Positions 34,059 to 36,999 of a stretch of DNA of 36,999 bases are shown one piece after another (positions within the stretch are counted from its first letter, which is position 1; each line of letters begins with the position of its first letter). The notes below the pieces were generated by a model. The model was not told where the DNA came from. It did not search any database and saw only the letters and a program-made list of their open reading frames with translations. The translations under genes were made by a program, and so were the position numbers. Source of the DNA: Granulosicoccus sp. (lineage in GTDB: Bacteria; Pseudomonadota; Gammaproteobacteria; Granulosicoccales; Granulosicoccaceae). Location of the stretch: the NCBI GenBank assembly GCA_023301795.1, contig JALZVU010000216.1:1-36999 (forward strand), written 5' to 3'.

Positions 34059-35498
34059 ATGGATAATCTGCAAATCGCAATACCTGAGATCTTTCTGCTG
34101 TCAGCTACCTGTGCGGTGCTGATTATCGGTTTGTTCGTAAAGCCAAAGTCGAACACGGTATATTGGCTTTCGCAAGCGACATTGGTCGTAACTCTCATCA
34201 TGTCGTTCGCGCAGATTGGCGATGAGACTGTAACCGGCATGAGCGGCGCTTACACCATTGATTCGTTAAGCGCCACGTTGAAAACCTGGATACTGGTTGT
34301 GGCTATCGGTATCTTCCTGTACTCACGCGACTACGTTGGTGAGCGCAAGATCCAGCGCCATGAATACTTCGTGCTTTGCTTGTTCGCGGTAGCCGGCATG
34401 ATGATCATGGTGTCAGCCACACACATGCTGACGATCTATCTGGGTCTGGAGCTGTTGGCACTGTCGCAGTATGCGCTGGTAGCGTTGCATCGCGACAATA
34501 GCCGCGCGGCGGAAGCTGCCATGAAGTATTTCGTACTGGGTGCTTTGGCATCGGGCATGTTGCTGTACGGCATGAGCATGATCTACGGCGCCACGGGCTC
34601 TCTTGATCTGCACGTGATCGCTGACATTCTTGCGGGTACGTCTTCTGAAACACTGTCTGCAGAGCGCACTATCGGTGCACGCTTTGGCCTCACGTTCCTC
34701 ATCGTGGGCATTGCCTTTAAGCTTGGCGCGGTACCGTTCCACATGTGGGTGCCTGACGTGTACGAAGGTGCTCCAACGTCGGTGACGATGTTCATCTCTA
34801 CTGCACCCAAGATCGCCGCTTTTGCCATGCTTATCCGTTTGCTAGTTGGTGGCCTTGAAACATTGAGTGCTGACTGGCAGCAGATGCTGGCGATCATGGC
34901 GGCATTGTCGATGGTTGTCGGTAACCTGATTGCTATCGCGCAGACCAACATCAAGCGCATGCTGGCCTACAGCACGATCTCCCACGTTGGCTTCTTGCTG
35001 ATGGGAATTGTGGGTGTCACAAACGACGGCTATAGCGCGGCCATGTTCTACGCCATTACTTACGCGTTTACCACTCTGGCAGCGTTCGGTGTTCTGTTGG
35101 CTATATCCCGCGAGGGCCATGAGGCTGACACGCTGGAAGATCTGGCAGGTTTGGGTAAGCGAAACGCTTTTCTGGCCACCATAATGTCGGTTTCCATGAT
35201 CTCGCTGGCCGGTGTGCCTCCGTTGGTTGGTTTTTACGCTAAACTTTCCGTGCTTCAGGCGGCAGTAGGCGCAGGCTTTGCCTGGCTTGCCATTGTCGGT
35301 GTCATCATGTCGGTAGTGGGTGCGTTCTACTACCTGCGCGTTATCAAGTTCATGTTCTTCGATGAGCCAACCGATGCTGTTGATATCGAGATCGCTGGGG
35401 ACGTCACAGCAGGCTTGGCAGTCAATGGATTAGCAGTGGTTGCCTTAGGTATTGCGCCCGGGTTCATCATGGCAGCGTGCATTGCTGCGTTTGCTTGA
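34059..35498 (+). CDS. nuoN: NADH-quinone oxidoreductase subunit N
   Basis: Antiporter-like membrane subunit (ND2 homologue), 479 residues, about 14 transmembrane segments. Conserved features are LTIYLGLELLALSQYALVAL with the key Glu, FKLGAVPFHMWVPDVYEGAPTSVTMFISTAPKIA and IKRMLAYSTISHVGF. ATG 34059 is preceded by GAGAG and gives the usual MDNLQIAIPE-like start; the frame is open back to 34011 within nuoM. Last gene of the operon. A hairpin without a T run follows. Confidence 0.97.
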   Translation: MDNLQIAIPEIFLLSATCAVLIIGLFVKPKSNTVYWLSQATLVVTLIMSFAQIGDETVTGMSGAYTIDSLSATLKTWILVVAIGIFLYSRDYVGERKIQRHEYFVLCLFAVAGMMIMVSATHMLTIYLGLELLALSQYALVALHRDNSRAAEAAMKYFVLGALASGMLLYGMSMIYGATGSLDLHVIADILAGTSSETLSAERTIGARFGLTFLIVGIAFKLGAVPFHMWVPDVYEGAPTSVTMFISTAPKIAAFAMLIRLLVGGLETLSADWQQMLAIMAALSMVVGNLIAIAQTNIKRMLAYSTISHVGFLLMGIVGVTNDGYSAAMFYAITYAFTTLAAFGVLLAISREGHEADTLEDLAGLGKRNAFLATIMSVSMISLAGVPPLVGFYAKLSVLQAAVGAGFAWLAIVGVIMSVVGAFYYLRVIKFMFFDEPTDAVDIEIAGDVTAGLAVNGLAVVALGIAPGFIMAACIAAFA

Positions 35499-35513
35499 AA
35501 GTAGGGGAAGTAG

Positions 35514-35543
35514 GCTCAGCATCATCGTTAAACGATGCTGAGC
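35514..35543. other. Hairpin between nuoN and the convergent amidase gene
   Basis: Perfect 10-bp stem GCTCAGCATC (35514-35523) with GATGCTGAGC (35534-35543), 10-nt loop. No T run follows on either strand, so it is not a textbook intrinsic terminator; it may protect the 3' end of nuo mRNA or act with Rho. It lies 16 bp after nuoN and 28 bp before the amidase stop. Confidence 0.6.
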
Positions 35544-35570
35544 AACTAGACCGCTTTGGCCACATCCGTT

Positions 35571-36839
35571 TTAACGAACCAACGGGTCAATAACCCTGCA
35601 AGCGGCCAACACAGCTTCATCCTGACCGTTTGCTCCGCAAACCATTAGTGCAGCCGGTGGCATGTCTGCTCTGGCTGTGGGTATATTCATTCCGCAGCCG
35701 TCCACCAGATTGATATAAGTGGTGTTGCGAAGCATCGCACCATTGACGGCATCAAAATCTGTCTCAGCTCTGGCAATACTCTGCCGTTCGCATTTAACTG
35801 TTGGAGCCAGCAGCGCATCAAACGGTGCAAGCCTCTCATTGAACAGTGTTATTGCAGTCTGCCGATCTTCGTGCAGCTTTGCGATATCTGCAGCTGTCAG
35901 TCCGTCTGATTGATGTAGGCGAGCCAGGACATGTGGATCGCCGTCGGTTTTGAGAGCCTCCAGATAGTCCTGGTAGAACGCTTGAGCCTCGGCGGATACG
36001 GTAAGTCTTAGCGCACGCGTAAGATCGACAAGCTCTGTGAAAGACACCAGATGAATCTCGTGTCCAGCGTCACTTAGCTTTTGTACCGCCTCATGAAATG
36101 CCAATGCAACGGTCTCATCAAGGTCGTCGGTGAAAGTGTCTTCGGGTATTGCAAGCTTCAAAGGGCGATCAGGAATAGCTGCCTCTAGTGGCTCACTGCG
36201 AATGACGTTCAGAGTCGTGATGACAAGTTCCAATGACCCTGCCAGCGGACCGATGCTGTCATAGCTAGGTGAAAGAGGATGAACGCCTTCCAGAGAGACA
36301 GTTTGAGCCGACGGCTTGAAGCCATATAGGCCGTTGATAGCTGCTGGCAGACGAACAGAGCCGCCGGTATCAGTTCCCATAGCGATGTCACATAAACCGT
36401 GCGCCACACTCAGACCGGCGCCTGATGAACTGCCACCCGGCACTAGTGTTTTATCGAAGATGCAGCCAGGTGTGCCGTGGTGAGGGTTTTGCCCTACGCC
36501 TGAGTAGGCGAACTCTGTCTGGCTTGTGCGTCCGAAGGTCAGTGCACCTGCAGCCTTCAGTCTGGCAATAACCTCTGCATCATGCCGCGCAGGTTGCACG
36601 TTGGCCAACACCTTTGACCCTGCCGTGGTCCGTTTACCCGCCTCATTGAAGAGATCCTTGATGGATACCGTTAAACCATAGAGCGGCAAAGACTGATTGC
36701 TTCCACGAGCGGCATCAAGCGCGGCTGCATCTGCAAGTATTCTTGCCTCATTGAGCTCAACGAATATACGATTGCGCTCATCACCTAAGGCCTTCGCCTT
36801 GTCCAGCGCACGCGCTGCCTTGTCTTTTATTTGTCCCAT
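35571..36839 (-). CDS. Amidase (amidase-signature family)
   Basis: Ser-cisSer-Lys hydrolase of 422 residues. The catalytic Lys61 is in LTVSIKDLFN, the cis-Ser137 in VPGGSSSGAG, and the nucleophile Ser161 in GTDTGGSVRLPAAINGLYGFKPS. GatA is usually longer (about 480) and forms part of gatCAB; no gatB or gatC is present here, so this is more likely a stand-alone amidase with unknown substrate (amide, allophanate-like or carbamoyl compound). The start is ATG 36837-36839; GTG 36843-36845 two codons upstream is equally possible, and neither has a clear ribosome site. It is transcribed against the nuo operon and away from the tRNA-fMet. Confidence 0.9.
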   Translation of the reverse strand: MGQIKDKAARALDKAKALGDERNRIFVELNEARILADAAALDAARGSNQSLPLYGLTVSIKDLFNEAGKRTTAGSKVLANVQPARHDAEVIARLKAAGALTFGRTSQTEFAYSGVGQNPHHGTPGCIFDKTLVPGGSSSGAGLSVAHGLCDIAMGTDTGGSVRLPAAINGLYGFKPSAQTVSLEGVHPLSPSYDSIGPLAGSLELVITTLNVIRSEPLEAAIPDRPLKLAIPEDTFTDDLDETVALAFHEAVQKLSDAGHEIHLVSFTELVDLTRALRLTVSAEAQAFYQDYLEALKTDGDPHVLARLHQSDGLTAADIAKLHEDRQTAITLFNERLAPFDALLAPTVKCERQSIARAETDFDAVNGAMLRNTTYINLVDGCGMNIPTARADMPPAALMVCGANGQDEAVLAACRVIDPLVR

Positions 36840-36883
36840 GAGCACAGGCTATCATTTTATTTTCATAAAGTTGCCATAAACGG

Positions 36884-36912
36884 TTGTATCTAATATGCAG
36901 CGGCTTTATACT
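36884..36912 (+). promoter_or_regulatory. Candidate promoter of tRNA-fMet
   Basis: TTGTAT (36884-36889), 17-bp spacer, TATACT (36907-36912). A start near 36919 leaves about 12 nt before the tRNA. A second -35-like TTGCCA at 36871-36876 has no matching -10. Confidence 0.5.
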
Positions 36913-36930
36913 TCCTCAGGTCAGCACAGG

Positions 36931-36999
<69 letters not shown>

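Overview
The window reads as an ordinary chromosome segment of a gammaproteobacterium outside the Enterobacterales. Three things point there. The gene orders rplY-pth-ychF and yhbY/rlmE-ftsH-folP-glmM-tpiA-secG-tRNA-Leu(GAG) are typical of that class. The nuo operon has separate nuoC and nuoD and a NuoG of the mitochondrial type. A Tat-exported HiPIP and a short RNase J-type protein fit marine or Chromatiales-like lineages better than enterics; the genus cannot be fixed from this sequence. No phage, insertion sequence, CRISPR array or rRNA operon was seen.

Layout. 1-2547: translation and ribosome maintenance genes (rplY, pth, ychF), with a terminator after rplY. 2621-4926: a LysR regulator, an elongator tRNA-Met with its own promoter and terminator, and an atypical winged-helix regulator with a receiver-like N-terminus that lacks the phosphorylation residues; two operator-like repeats sit at its promoter. 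4923-9091: an RNase J-type nuclease whose stop codon overlaps the regulator's, a CNNM/CBS membrane protein, a YedI-type (DUF808) membrane protein and a secreted rhodanese. 9225-11316: HiPIP, a 58-residue small protein, a 474-bp repeat- and palindrome-rich non-coding stretch, a DUF937 protein and an acidic YacL-like protein. 11500-13514: a PhoP/PhoQ-like two-component system.

13528-20537 is the conserved housekeeping block: yhbY is divergent from rlmE, followed by ftsH (bracketed by two related hairpins), folP, glmM, tpiA, secG and tRNA-Leu. 20907-35498 carries the complete 14-gene complex I operon nuoA-N, all on one strand with tight spacing or overlaps, behind one visible promoter. An antiparallel amidase (35571-36839) follows, and the window ends inside an initiator tRNA-fMet. 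In E. coli secG, tRNA-Leu and tRNA-fMet are adjacent (secG-leuU-metY-rimP-nusA). Here the nuo operon and the amidase lie between the two tRNAs, so rimP-nusA-infB would be expected just past the right edge.

Most of the window is conventional. The least explained parts are (i) the 9.5-10.33 kb region, with a small protein, an FNR-like box, a 7-bp tandem repeat, a cluster of CTAG/palindromic elements and a strong hairpin, and (ii) the atypical regulator with paired inverted repeats 42 bp apart at its own promoter.
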